Assembly (NCBI GenBank): GCA_003695725.1
Contig: RFHX01000108.1
Coordinates: 1-5,481, forward strand
DNA length: 5,481 bases
From: J061 sp003695725 [NCBI: Candidatus Schekmanbacteria bacterium]
Lineage (GTDB): Bacteria > Schekmanbacteria > GWA2-38-11
Direction: 5' to 3'
In this document: piece by piece, positions 1 to 5,481 of the stretch
Numbering within the stretch: position 1 is the first letter of the stretch
Layout of the letters: each line of letters starts with the position of its first letter
Notes under the pieces: generated by a model
The model's input: the letters and a program-made list of their open reading frames with translations, nothing else
Databases searched by the model: none
What the model was told of the DNA's origin: nothing
Position numbers and translations under genes: made by a program

Positions 1-1567
1 ATGGAGAAATGGTGAACCGGGAATAATTTTTCTTGATAGAATCAACAGAGACAACCCCACGCCTGAACTTGGTGCTATAGAGAGCACAAATCCATGCGGC
101 GAACAACCGCTTTTACCTTTTGAGTCCTGCAATCTTGGGTCAATCAATCTTTCAAAGTTCGTAAAAATTGAAAATGGAACACCCAAATTTGATTATGACC
201 GATTAAAGGATACTGTGCATCTTGCCGTAAGATTCCTCGATGATGTAATCGATGTAAATAAATACCCTCTCGAATTGATTGAAGAAACAACTAAAGGAAA
301 TCGTAAAATAGGTCTTGGTGTAATGGGTTTTGCAGATACTCTTATACAGCTTGGAATACCGTACAATTCAGAGAAAGGAGTAAAAACCGGCAGACAGATA
401 ATGAAATTCATAAAGGAAGAAAGTGTAAAAGCATCGCAAAAACTTGCCAAAGAAAGGGGAACTTTTCCAAACTATGATAAAAGCATATTTGCTGATTCAG
501 GCATTAAGTTGAGAAATGCTACTTTAACCACAATTGCACCAACAGGGACAATAAGCATCATTGCCGATGCTTCAAGTGGAATCGAGCCGCTCTTTGCAAT
601 CTGCTATTATAGAAATGTAATGGATAATGACAAGCTTGTTGAGGTAAATTCTTACTTTCTAAAGGTTGCCAAGGAAAGAGGATTTTATTCAAAAGAATTA
701 ATAGAAAAAATAGCGAAGGAAGGGAGCTTACAGCATATCGATGAAGTGCCTGATGATGTGAAAAAGGTCTTTGTAACGGCACATGATATTAGTCCTGAAT
801 GGCATATTAAAATGCAGGCTGCATTCCAAAAATATGTAGATAATGCTGTTTCAAAAACAGTCAATTTCCCAAATTCTGCAACTCCTGAGGATATTGAAAA
901 GGCATACCTTCTTGCTTATCGGTTGGGATGTAAAGGTGTAACAGTTTATAGGGACGGAAGCAGAGATTCTCAAGTCCTAAGTTTTGGTGACGGGAAAAAG
1001 AAGGGACAGACACTGACACCAAGGCCAAGACCAAGAATGACTGCCGGTTTGACAATCAAAAATAAGATTGGATGCGGCAACCTATATGTTACGGTAAATT
1101 CCGATGAAAATGGAATCTGCGAAGTTTTCACCAATACTGGAAGAGCTGGCGGATGTCCGAGCCAATCAGAAGCAACAAGCAGATTGATATCTCTTGCTCT
1201 TAGGTCAAACATTAGTATCAATGAAATAACTGAACAACTAAAAGGAATTAGGTGTTTATCATGCATAAAAAATGACAACAGAGAATTAAATGGAGGAAAA
1301 AAGATTCTTTCCTGCCCTGATGCAATTGCGTGGGCTATTGAACAATATATAGATAATTATTCAAACAATGGAACAGATAAAACAAATGGCAATGGCAATT
1401 CACAATCGAAAAAAGAAGAAATCAAACTCTTTAATGATGCTGTAATCATTTCCGGAAATGATGAAACATCAGTCAATATTGTGCCTTGTCCTGACTGTGG
1501 AAGCTCACTTGAAATGGAAAGTGGGTGTGTCGTGTGCAGGTCTTGCGGATTTTCAAAATGCCATTAA
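1..1567 (+). CDS. nrdJ: Adenosylcobalamin-dependent (class II) ribonucleoside-diphosphate reductase, 3' part
   Basis: This gene reduces ribonucleotides to deoxyribonucleotides in the cytoplasm, using a B12-generated thiyl radical and no oxygen. The frame is open from base 2 to the TAA at 1565-1567, giving 521 visible residues; the start lies outside the window. Visible residues 30-34 are NPCGE, the class II active-site motif: N30, the thiyl-radical Cys32 and E34. Cys43, eleven residues on in ESCNLGS, fits the second redox Cys known in the Thermotoga enzyme; its partner would be upstream of the window. PTGTIS at 180-185 is the conserved phosphate-binding loop. The catalytic part ends near YRDGSRDSQVL (316-326). 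A TSCPD-type domain follows (about 340-450, with LSCPDAIAWAI), then an Asn/Ser/Lys-rich linker (about 452-474). The Cys-rich tail has CPDC at 496-499 and CVVCRSCGFSKC at 509-520, and probably relays reducing equivalents or binds zinc. Family members usually have about 740-850 residues, so roughly a third is missing to the left. No frameshift or intein is seen. Confidence 0.96.
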   Translation, partial: WRNGEPGIIFLDRINRDNPTPELGAIESTNPCGEQPLLPFESCNLGSINLSKFVKIENGTPKFDYDRLKDTVHLAVRFLDDVIDVNKYPLELIEETTKGNRKIGLGVMGFADTLIQLGIPYNSEKGVKTGRQIMKFIKEESVKASQKLAKERGTFPNYDKSIFADSGIKLRNATLTTIAPTGTISIIADASSGIEPLFAICYYRNVMDNDKLVEVNSYFLKVAKERGFYSKELIEKIAKEGSLQHIDEVPDDVKKVFVTAHDISPEWHIKMQAAFQKYVDNAVSKTVNFPNSATPEDIEKAYLLAYRLGCKGVTVYRDGSRDSQVLSFGDGKKKGQTLTPRPRPRMTAGLTIKNKIGCGNLYVTVNSDENGICEVFTNTGRAGGCPSQSEATSRLISLALRSNISINEITEQLKGIRCLSCIKNDNRELNGGKKILSCPDAIAWAIEQYIDNYSNNGTDKTNGNGNSQSKKEEIKLFNDAVIISGNDETSVNIVPCPDCGSSLEMESGCVVCRSCGFSKCH

Positions 1568-1586
1568 AGATTCTTCCCTATAACTA

Positions 1587-1601
1587 TTCCAAGGTTTGGA
1601 A
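1587..1601. repeat. Perfect short inverted repeat in the nrdJ-ogg spacer
   Basis: TTCCAA (1587-1592), GGT, TTGGAA (1596-1601) is a perfect 6-bp inverted repeat with a 3-nt centre, lying 20 nt after the nrdJ stop. No T-run follows, so it is not a canonical intrinsic terminator. It could be a small RNA hairpin that protects or separates transcripts, a protein-binding palindrome, or chance. It overlaps the TTG at 1596, which argues against that codon as the start of the next gene. Confidence 0.4.
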
Positions 1602-1610
1602 ATAAGCCGA

Positions 1611-1616
1611 AGAAGG
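1611..1616 (+). promoter_or_regulatory. Possible Shine-Dalgarno sequence for ogg
   Basis: AGAAGG precedes ATG 1632 with 15 nt between, longer than the usual 5-9. It is the only purine-rich SD-like match near either candidate start at a usable distance, and so weakly favours ATG 1632 over TTG 1596. Confidence 0.35.
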
Positions 1617-1631
1617 AAAACAAACAAAAAA

Positions 1632-2285
1632 ATGGTTTCAGAAAGGTTCATAAAGAATCTACAGGAAGATTATGCATTGAAGAGGAAAGAAATAAAAGCT
1701 CGCCTCAGGGAATTCAAACAAAAAGGCAAATCATCAAACAGGGAATTATTCGAAGAGTTAGCTTTTTGCATTTTGACAGCAAATGCAAGCGCTAAGATGG
1801 GATTACGAGCAATCGAAGCGATAAAGGATATTATTCATAAAGGTACAGCCGAAGAAATAAGCAAAGCCATCAAAGGTAGTCACCGTTTTTGGAGAATTCG
1901 TCCTGCTTTTATTTATGAAACAAGGGAATATTTAAAAAAAGAATATAAGCTCGATATAAAGAGAATTTTGTCATCATATAAAGGTCATCCATATGAACTT
2001 CGTGATTTCTTTGCATTAAATAAAAAAATAAAGGGAATAGGCTTCAAAGAAGCAAGCCACTTTTTACGAAATATTGGATATAGGGGGTATGCAATACTCG
2101 ACAAACATATACTCAATTGCCTTTATGAGTTCGGTGTTTTGGAAAAAAATGTCAGGCCTTCCAATAGAAAAGATTATCTTTATATTGAATCAAAAATGAA
2201 AAAATTCTCAAAAGAAATCAATATAGACATCGATGAGCTTGACCTTCTTCTTTGGAGCAGACAAACGGGAGAAATCTTAAAATAA
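1632..2285 (+). CDS. ogg: 8-oxoguanine DNA glycosylase/AP lyase, Ogg2 type
   Basis: This is a bifunctional repair enzyme that excises 8-oxoguanine from DNA and cleaves the abasic site by beta-elimination. Started at ATG 1632 it has 217 residues, close to the roughly 207 of Methanocaldococcus Ogg. The helix-hairpin-helix is KKIKGIGFKEASHFLRN; Lys139 in GIGFKEAS is the expected Schiff-base nucleophile, and Asp157 in AILDKHIL the catalytic aspartate. The conserved N-terminal stretch FEELAFCILTANASAKMG is present. The protein ends in TGEILK: a C-terminal Lys is characteristic of Ogg2 and is known to help tell 8-oxoguanine from guanine. The frame extends up to TTG 1596 (229 residues), but that codon lies in a palindrome with AAGG only one base away. 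ATG 1632 has AGAAGG at 1611-1616, a rather long 15-nt spacing. The gene lies 64 nt after nrdJ on the same strand, so a shared transcript is possible. Its stop is 3 nt from the 3' end of rnpB on the opposite strand. Confidence 0.92.
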   Translation: MVSERFIKNLQEDYALKRKEIKARLREFKQKGKSSNRELFEELAFCILTANASAKMGLRAIEAIKDIIHKGTAEEISKAIKGSHRFWRIRPAFIYETREYLKKEYKLDIKRILSSYKGHPYELRDFFALNKKIKGIGFKEASHFLRNIGYRGYAILDKHILNCLYEFGVLEKNVRPSNRKDYLYIESKMKKFSKEINIDIDELDLLLWSRQTGEILK

Positions 2286-2288
2286 AAA
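2277..2288 (-). terminator. U-rich tract at the 3' end of rnpB, possible termination site
   Basis: Read on the minus strand, the RNase P P1 helix is followed directly by TTTTTATTTTAA. A stable helix plus U-tract resembles an intrinsic terminator, but P1 closes the whole RNA rather than a local hairpin, so the site may instead be a termination/trimming point. The tract overlaps the last codons and stop of ogg (AAA TAA on the plus strand). Confidence 0.4.
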
Positions 2289-2669
2289 GAGAGAAGGAGA
2301 TAAGCCGGGTTCTGTTATGCCATTGAGGCATTGCAGCCATCTATCTTGACTTAATGTTGCCATTAAGTTCTATCGGCCTACCCGAAGCAGTTAGCAAAAG
2401 CTATTGGGCGGAGAATCCCATCTGCTTCCTACTTGGCCTTTCTCCGGGTGGGGTTTGCCAAGCTGTTTCAGTCGCCTGAAACACTGGTGAGCTCTTACCT
2501 CACCTTTTCACCCTTACCGCACAATATATGCGGCGGTATATTTTCTGTGGCACTTTCCTTGGGGTTGCCCCCACTTCGTGTTACGAAGCACCCTTCTCCG
2601 TGGAGCCCGGACTTTCCTCTTCCTATAAGCATACTGTGCTTATAGAAAGCGGCTGCCTCTCCTTCTCCC
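2289..2669 (-). ncRNA. rnpB: RNase P RNA, bacterial class A
   Basis: This is the catalytic RNA that removes 5' leaders from tRNA precursors, working with the RnpA protein. Read on the minus strand, the 5' conserved region GAGGAAAGTCCGGGCTCC (complement of 2602-2619) and the 3' ACAGAACCCGGCTTAT (complement of 2300-2315) form the core P4 pseudoknot. P1 pairs 2658-2667 with 2291-2300 over 10 perfect bp, extended by a G-U and a G-C. P2 pairs 2651-2656 with 2333-2338. P3 is a 9-bp hairpin at 2623-2645. P15 pairs 2422-2428 with 2384-2390. P18 (2349-2368) is 8 bp capped by a GCAA tetraloop. P19 is a small hairpin at 2317-2331. The P6 pseudoknot, diagnostic of class A, pairs 2594-2600 with 2409-2415 (7 bp). 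GGTAAGGGTGAAAAGGTGAGGTAAGAG-type P10/P11 and P12 sequence is also present. The length of about 381 nt is normal; the ends are inferred from P1. Short open frames within it are not genes. Confidence 0.97.
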
Positions 2670-2677
2670 ATTTTTAT

Positions 2678-2705
2678 AAATTATTCATTTACACTTTAAT
2701 GTCAA
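2678..2705 (-). promoter_or_regulatory. Sigma-70-like promoter for rnpB
   Basis: On the minus strand a perfect TTGACA -35 box (2705-2700) is followed, after 16 nt, by TAATTT (2683-2678) as the likeliest -10. This places the transcription start near 2669-2671, at the first G of the P1 helix. The -10 match is modest. TATAAA at 2678-2673 is a better box, but its spacing would be 21 nt. The overlap with the plus-strand promoter is described in the findings. Confidence 0.65.
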
Positions 2706-2716
2706 CCGATTAATAT
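2688..2716 (+). promoter_or_regulatory. Sigma-70-like promoter for the glycosyltransferase unit
   Basis: TTTACA (2688-2693, 5 of 6 to TTGACA), a 17-nt spacer and TAATAT (2711-2716, 4 of 6 to TATAAT) predict a transcription start near 2723. That start lies downstream of the ATG at 2715, so it supports translation from ATG 2787 and gives a leader of about 64 nt. The match comes from AT-rich sequence, so chance is possible. Confidence 0.5.
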
Positions 2717-2773
2717 GTTTTTTATAAACAAGAAGTTAGCAAAAAATCATCTTTTCAAGACAAAACAGAAAAA

Positions 2774-2777
2774 CAGG
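2774..2777 (+). promoter_or_regulatory. Weak Shine-Dalgarno sequence deciding the GT2 start
   Basis: CAGG ends 9 nt before ATG 2787. It is weak, but ATG 2715 has no purine-rich sequence upstream at all (CCGATTAAT). Together with the position of the conserved glycosyltransferase core this favours 2787. Confidence 0.35.
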
Positions 2778-2786
2778 CAAAAGATA

Positions 2787-3539
2787 ATGATATGGATTAT
2801 TCTTCCATCTTACAATGAAGAAGAAGCCCTTCCAATTCTTCTTGAAAAAATAAAAGAGACATCAAAAGGATTCGAAGATGACTATAAGGTAGTAGTTGTC
2901 GATGATGGAAGTAGTGACAATACACAAGCCATTCTCGAGAACTTCAAAAAAAAGATTCCATTGGAAATAATAAGACACACAAAAAATTTGGGCCTCGGAA
3001 AAGCCCTCTTCAATGGTATCAAAAAAGTTGTTGTAGAAGCTTCAAATGGAGATGTTGTAATAACTTTGGATGCCGATAATACCCATCCACCAACTCTTTT
3101 CAAAGAAATGATTACTAAATTGAGGGAAGAAAACAATCAAATAGTGATTGCCTCGAGATATGAAAAAGGAGGAGAAGAAGTCGGACTATCATTGTTTCGA
3201 AAAATATTAAGCCGCAGCGCAAGTATTATTATAAAAGCAGGTTTTGATGTGGGAAATGCAAAGGACTGCACTTGCGGATTTAGGGCATATGATGCAGGGA
3301 TACTAAAAAAGGGATTAGAGATATATGGAGATAAACTAATAGAAGAAAGCAGTTTTGTCTGCATGGCTGAGCTTTTGGTTAAATTATCACATATTGGGGC
3401 CAAGGTTTCTGAAGTGCCTCTTATCCTTAGATATGATCTGAAGAAAGGCAGTTCAAAAATGAAATATATTTATACGATTTGGCGTTATTTCAATCTTGTA
3501 ATTAGAAAGAATAAGTTACTATCCTTCCCAAAATATTGA
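2787..3539 (+). CDS. GT2 family glycosyltransferase, polyprenyl/dolichyl-phosphate sugar synthase-like
   Basis: Proteins of this family move a sugar from GDP-mannose or UDP-glucose to a polyprenyl phosphate at the cytoplasmic face of the membrane. From ATG 2787 the protein has 250 residues and starts directly at the first beta strand of the GT-A fold (IWIILPSYNEEEALPILLEKI). Visible motifs are VVVVDDGSSDNT with DDGS at 39-42 (nucleotide binding), NLGLGKALFNGI (68-78), the metal-binding DAD at 95-97 followed by NTHPP, IASRYEKGG (121-129), DCTCGFRAYDAG (160-171, where relatives often read TSGFR) and the C-terminal EVPLILRYDLKKGSSKM (209-225). No C-terminal membrane segments follow, so it is the short, soluble or peripheral DPM1-like form. 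ATG 2715 would add 24 Lys-rich residues, lacks a ribosome site and lies at the predicted -10, so I reject it. The membrane protein gene follows after 33 nt, probably co-transcribed. Donor sugar and lipid cannot be read from the sequence. Confidence 0.88.
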   Translation: MIWIILPSYNEEEALPILLEKIKETSKGFEDDYKVVVVDDGSSDNTQAILENFKKKIPLEIIRHTKNLGLGKALFNGIKKVVVEASNGDVVITLDADNTHPPTLFKEMITKLREENNQIVIASRYEKGGEEVGLSLFRKILSRSASIIIKAGFDVGNAKDCTCGFRAYDAGILKKGLEIYGDKLIEESSFVCMAELLVKLSHIGAKVSEVPLILRYDLKKGSSKMKYIYTIWRYFNLVIRKNKLLSFPKY

Positions 3540-3558
3540 TAATTTGAGTATAATGGCA

Positions 3559-3574
3559 ATTATTTTCAAATAAT
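3559..3574. repeat. AT-only inverted repeat over the start of the membrane protein gene
   Basis: ATTATTT (3559-3565), TC, AAATAAT (3568-3574) is a perfect 7-bp inverted repeat that covers the first two bases of ATG 3573. As RNA it would be weak, being A-U only with a tiny loop. It may be chance in AT-rich DNA or may modestly lower translation initiation. Confidence 0.25.
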
Positions 3575-5481
3575 GATTTCTTATAAAAGTGATAAAAAAG
3601 GCAATTTTTTAAATTTCTTCTATTATCTAATTCTTATTGTCTCTTCTCTTTTCCTCATTGCACCAATTTTCAAAAAAGGGATACCAATGCTTCTTGATAA
3701 TCCCAAACATCTTTCAGAAACAATTTATCTTACAAAGTATTTAATTCCTCAACGGCATTGGATAAATGGATGGTGTATGGCAGATTTTGCAGGTTTTCCA
3801 ATTCTTCTCTATCACTACATATTGGGGAAAAGCATAGCTGCCTTTTTATCAATATCTACTGGCATCAATATAATAATTGCATACAAATTGCTTATGGCTG
3901 TTGCAATTGTCTTCCCTACTGTATCATTATTTTTTCTCTTCTCAAGAATTTCTTCCAAAACTGCTTCACTAATAACTGCACTTTTTTTTCTACTTCAGAC
4001 AACACATATCTTAAAAATTGCCCAAGGAATGTGGAATAATTATCTTGCCCTTGGATTTCTACCTCTCTTTATTTATGCCCTTTTGAAAGTTTATACAGAC
4101 AATTCATTAAAATATTGCGGAGTAGCTGTTTTACTCTTTTCTCTTACTATTATCTCTCATCAATATGTTGCAATTGCTGAATCTTTCTTCGCCCTGTTTT
4201 TTTTCTTCATATCCCTTTTTTCAAAAAAGACAAATTCTTTCCGTTTTTTCTTGAAACTTTCGCTGATTGCTATCCTGTCCATTTCACTTGCGAGCTTTTA
4301 TATCTATCCATTTATAGAAGCAGGGAAATGGCTTTCTGCAAACAAGATGTTTGGAAAAGGAATTATTGAACCTTGGGCATCTCTTTACCATCAGGTCAAA
4401 ATATTTCTTAATGTGCCAGAAAATATTAGCCTCAGTAAGCAGCTTTTCAATAATAATGGAGAACTTTTTTTTAAAAATCTCTTCTCCAAACCATTCATCA
4501 AATTATCAATGCTTCTTTTAGACTTTTTTGCTATTACAGGTTTGATTGTTTCCTTCAAAAAAGAGGAGTACAAACATATCCTAAATAAGGGAATGATTTT
4601 CTTCACTTTCTTTTTCCTCATTTTTTCATCAGATTTATGGAGAAGTGTAAATTTTTTAAATAATCTTCCATTTGCAGGAGGAATAGAAAATAACCGTTTT
4701 ATGCTCTTTTCACAAATCGGCTTACTCTTCTTTTGCATTTATGGATTAGACTATTTTTTTCATATTACACAGAGAAAAGATTTCATTCTAAAAATTATCT
4801 GTCTTGTTATCATTGCAGGGGGATTGATAACTTTTTCGTCACATCTTAAAAATAAAAAATTTTTAATAACATCAAATCATCTTGAAGATTATCGTCAAAT
4901 AGAATCCTTTTGGGAATGGACTTCAAAAAATTTAAATCCTAACAAGGAAAGATTACTGATTCAGAGGACTAAGGGGAACATCGCCGGTACAATTTTCAAT
5001 GAAAGCCACATCCTTTCTCTCACTTGGTATTATTCTGGTGTAAATCATATAGGTGCTTGGAATAGCGGATTTCCTTATACTACCGAGAAAATTGTAAGTA
5101 CTGAAGGTGGAAGAATTATGGGGATGAGTATGAAAAATATAGACGATAGAAAACTGGCAAGGAGGATGAAAATCTTCAACACCTCTCATATAGCTGCAGT
5201 TAGCCAATCTCTTCAAAATTTCTTGGAAAGGTCTCCTTCTTTTCAAAAAATCGCTGACTTTGGCCTAATTGAAGTTTTTAAACTTTTAAATTATAAACCG
5301 CTATGGATAGACTTCATTAAAGGTAAAGGTAAAGTAGGATATATAAATTTAGCCAATGAAATGATAGAAGCCAAGATAGTTACAGAAGAATTTTACAATA
5401 CAATCAGAATCAAGGTGCAAAACCATCCCTACTGGAAATGCGAAATAAATGGGGAAGAAACAAAATTATCAACAGATGAAT
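3573..5481 (+). CDS. Polytopic membrane protein, PTPS-related/YfhO-like, possible GT-C glycosyltransferase; 3' end outside window
   Basis: The frame is open from ATG 3573 to the right edge, giving 636 codons without a stop. A first membrane segment is seen at about 14-33, followed by a loop with LLDNPKHLSETIYL (40-53) and RHWINGWCMADFAGFPILLYHY (61-82). Hydrophobic segments follow near 73-95, 99-123, 132-145, 155-172, 181-199, 201-216, 228-247, 310-327, 340-352, 375-392 and 404-421. From about 425 the protein is soluble; it contains SPSFQKIADFGLIEVFKL (554-571) and a late NHPYWKCEINGEE (618-629). The order of early acidic/His loop, W...G.P segment, many helices and a beta-rich C-terminal domain resembles the large 6-pyruvoyl-tetrahydropterin synthase-related (PF10131) and YfhO-like families, which have GT-C-like topology despite the name. 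By that likeness it may transfer a lipid-linked sugar outside the cytoplasm, but no activity is shown; D42 and H46 are candidate loop residues. ATG 3573 is the first usable in-frame start but has no clear Shine-Dalgarno sequence. Confidence 0.75.
   Translation, partial: MISYKSDKKGNFLNFFYYLILIVSSLFLIAPIFKKGIPMLLDNPKHLSETIYLTKYLIPQRHWINGWCMADFAGFPILLYHYILGKSIAAFLSISTGINIIIAYKLLMAVAIVFPTVSLFFLFSRISSKTASLITALFFLLQTTHILKIAQGMWNNYLALGFLPLFIYALLKVYTDNSLKYCGVAVLLFSLTIISHQYVAIAESFFALFFFFISLFSKKTNSFRFFLKLSLIAILSISLASFYIYPFIEAGKWLSANKMFGKGIIEPWASLYHQVKIFLNVPENISLSKQLFNNNGELFFKNLFSKPFIKLSMLLLDFFAITGLIVSFKKEEYKHILNKGMIFFTFFFLIFSSDLWRSVNFLNNLPFAGGIENNRFMLFSQIGLLFFCIYGLDYFFHITQRKDFILKIICLVIIAGGLITFSSHLKNKKFLITSNHLEDYRQIESFWEWTSKNLNPNKERLLIQRTKGNIAGTIFNESHILSLTWYYSGVNHIGAWNSGFPYTTEKIVSTEGGRIMGMSMKNIDDRKLARRMKIFNTSHIAAVSQSLQNFLERSPSFQKIADFGLIEVFKLLNYKPLWIDFIKGKGKVGYINLANEMIEAKIVTEEFYNTIRIKVQNHPYWKCEINGEETKLSTDE

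Noticed and set aside
1340-1440. Asn/Gly/Ser-rich stretch near the end of nrdJ as a possible inserted element
   Set aside because: It is a low-complexity linker between the TSCPD domain and the Cys-rich tail, where length and composition vary normally in the family.
1596-1631. TTG start extending ogg by 12 residues
   Set aside because: The TTG is in the right arm of a perfect palindrome, the SD-like AAGG is only one base away, and the added residues (Lys/Arg-rich) are not part of the family core.
2433-2713. Two short plus-strand open frames of 70 and 61 codons
   Set aside because: Both lie mostly within rnpB on the opposite strand, and their sequence is explained by the conserved RNase P RNA structure.
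2715-2786. ATG 2715 as the start of the glycosyltransferase
   Set aside because: No ribosome site, overlap with the predicted -10 box, and the GT2 core begins exactly at ATG 2787.
3549-3554. TATAAT box before the membrane protein gene
   Set aside because: It is a perfect -10 word, but there is no -35 match at 16-18 nt and the extended -10 TG is one base off. In AT-rich sequence this is expected by chance.
3758-4039. Plus-strand open frame of 93 codons
   Set aside because: It is out of frame inside the large membrane protein gene, whose hydrophobic reading frame is continuous through the region.
4391-5246. Minus-strand open frames of 115 and 97 codons
   Set aside because: They are antisense shadows of the membrane protein gene and show no recognisable motif or ribosome site.

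Overview
The window is AT-rich bacterial chromosomal DNA. The bacterial assignment rests mainly on a complete class A RNase P RNA gene on the minus strand. A B12-dependent (class II) ribonucleotide reductase and an Ogg2-type 8-oxoguanine glycosylase suggest an anaerobic or micro-aerobic, possibly deep-branching and uncultured lineage. The sequence alone does not fix a phylum.

Layout, left to right: (1) the 3' part of nrdJ on the plus strand, from the window edge to 1567, open at its 5' end. It has the radical-site Cys motif, a TSCPD domain and a C-terminal zinc-ribbon-like Cys tail. (2) A short spacer with a perfect TTCCAA/TTGGAA inverted repeat, then the ogg2 glycosylase/lyase gene, best started at ATG 1632 and ending at 2285. 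(3) rnpB on the minus strand, about 2669 down to 2289, ending 3 nt from the ogg stop and convergent with it. (4) An intergenic region of about 117 nt in which a minus-strand rnpB promoter and a plus-strand promoter are interleaved. (5) A GT2 glycosyltransferase of the dolichyl/polyprenyl-phosphate sugar synthase type, best started at ATG 2787. (6) 33 nt later, a large polytopic membrane protein with a soluble C-terminal domain (PTPS-related/YfhO-like, GT-C-like topology). It runs off the right edge after 636 codons.

Working model: the left pair serves DNA precursor supply and oxidative base repair and could share a transcript. The right pair looks like an envelope glycosylation unit, in which the GT2 enzyme charges a polyprenyl phosphate with a sugar and the membrane protein could transfer it on the outer face. 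That link is inference. rnpB sits between the two units.

I found no mobile element, CRISPR array, tRNA or clearly new system. The most interesting signals are the face-to-face promoters at 2678-2716, the tight ogg/rnpB convergence, and an RNase P RNA whose P15 loop lacks the usual GGU tRNA-binding trinucleotide.
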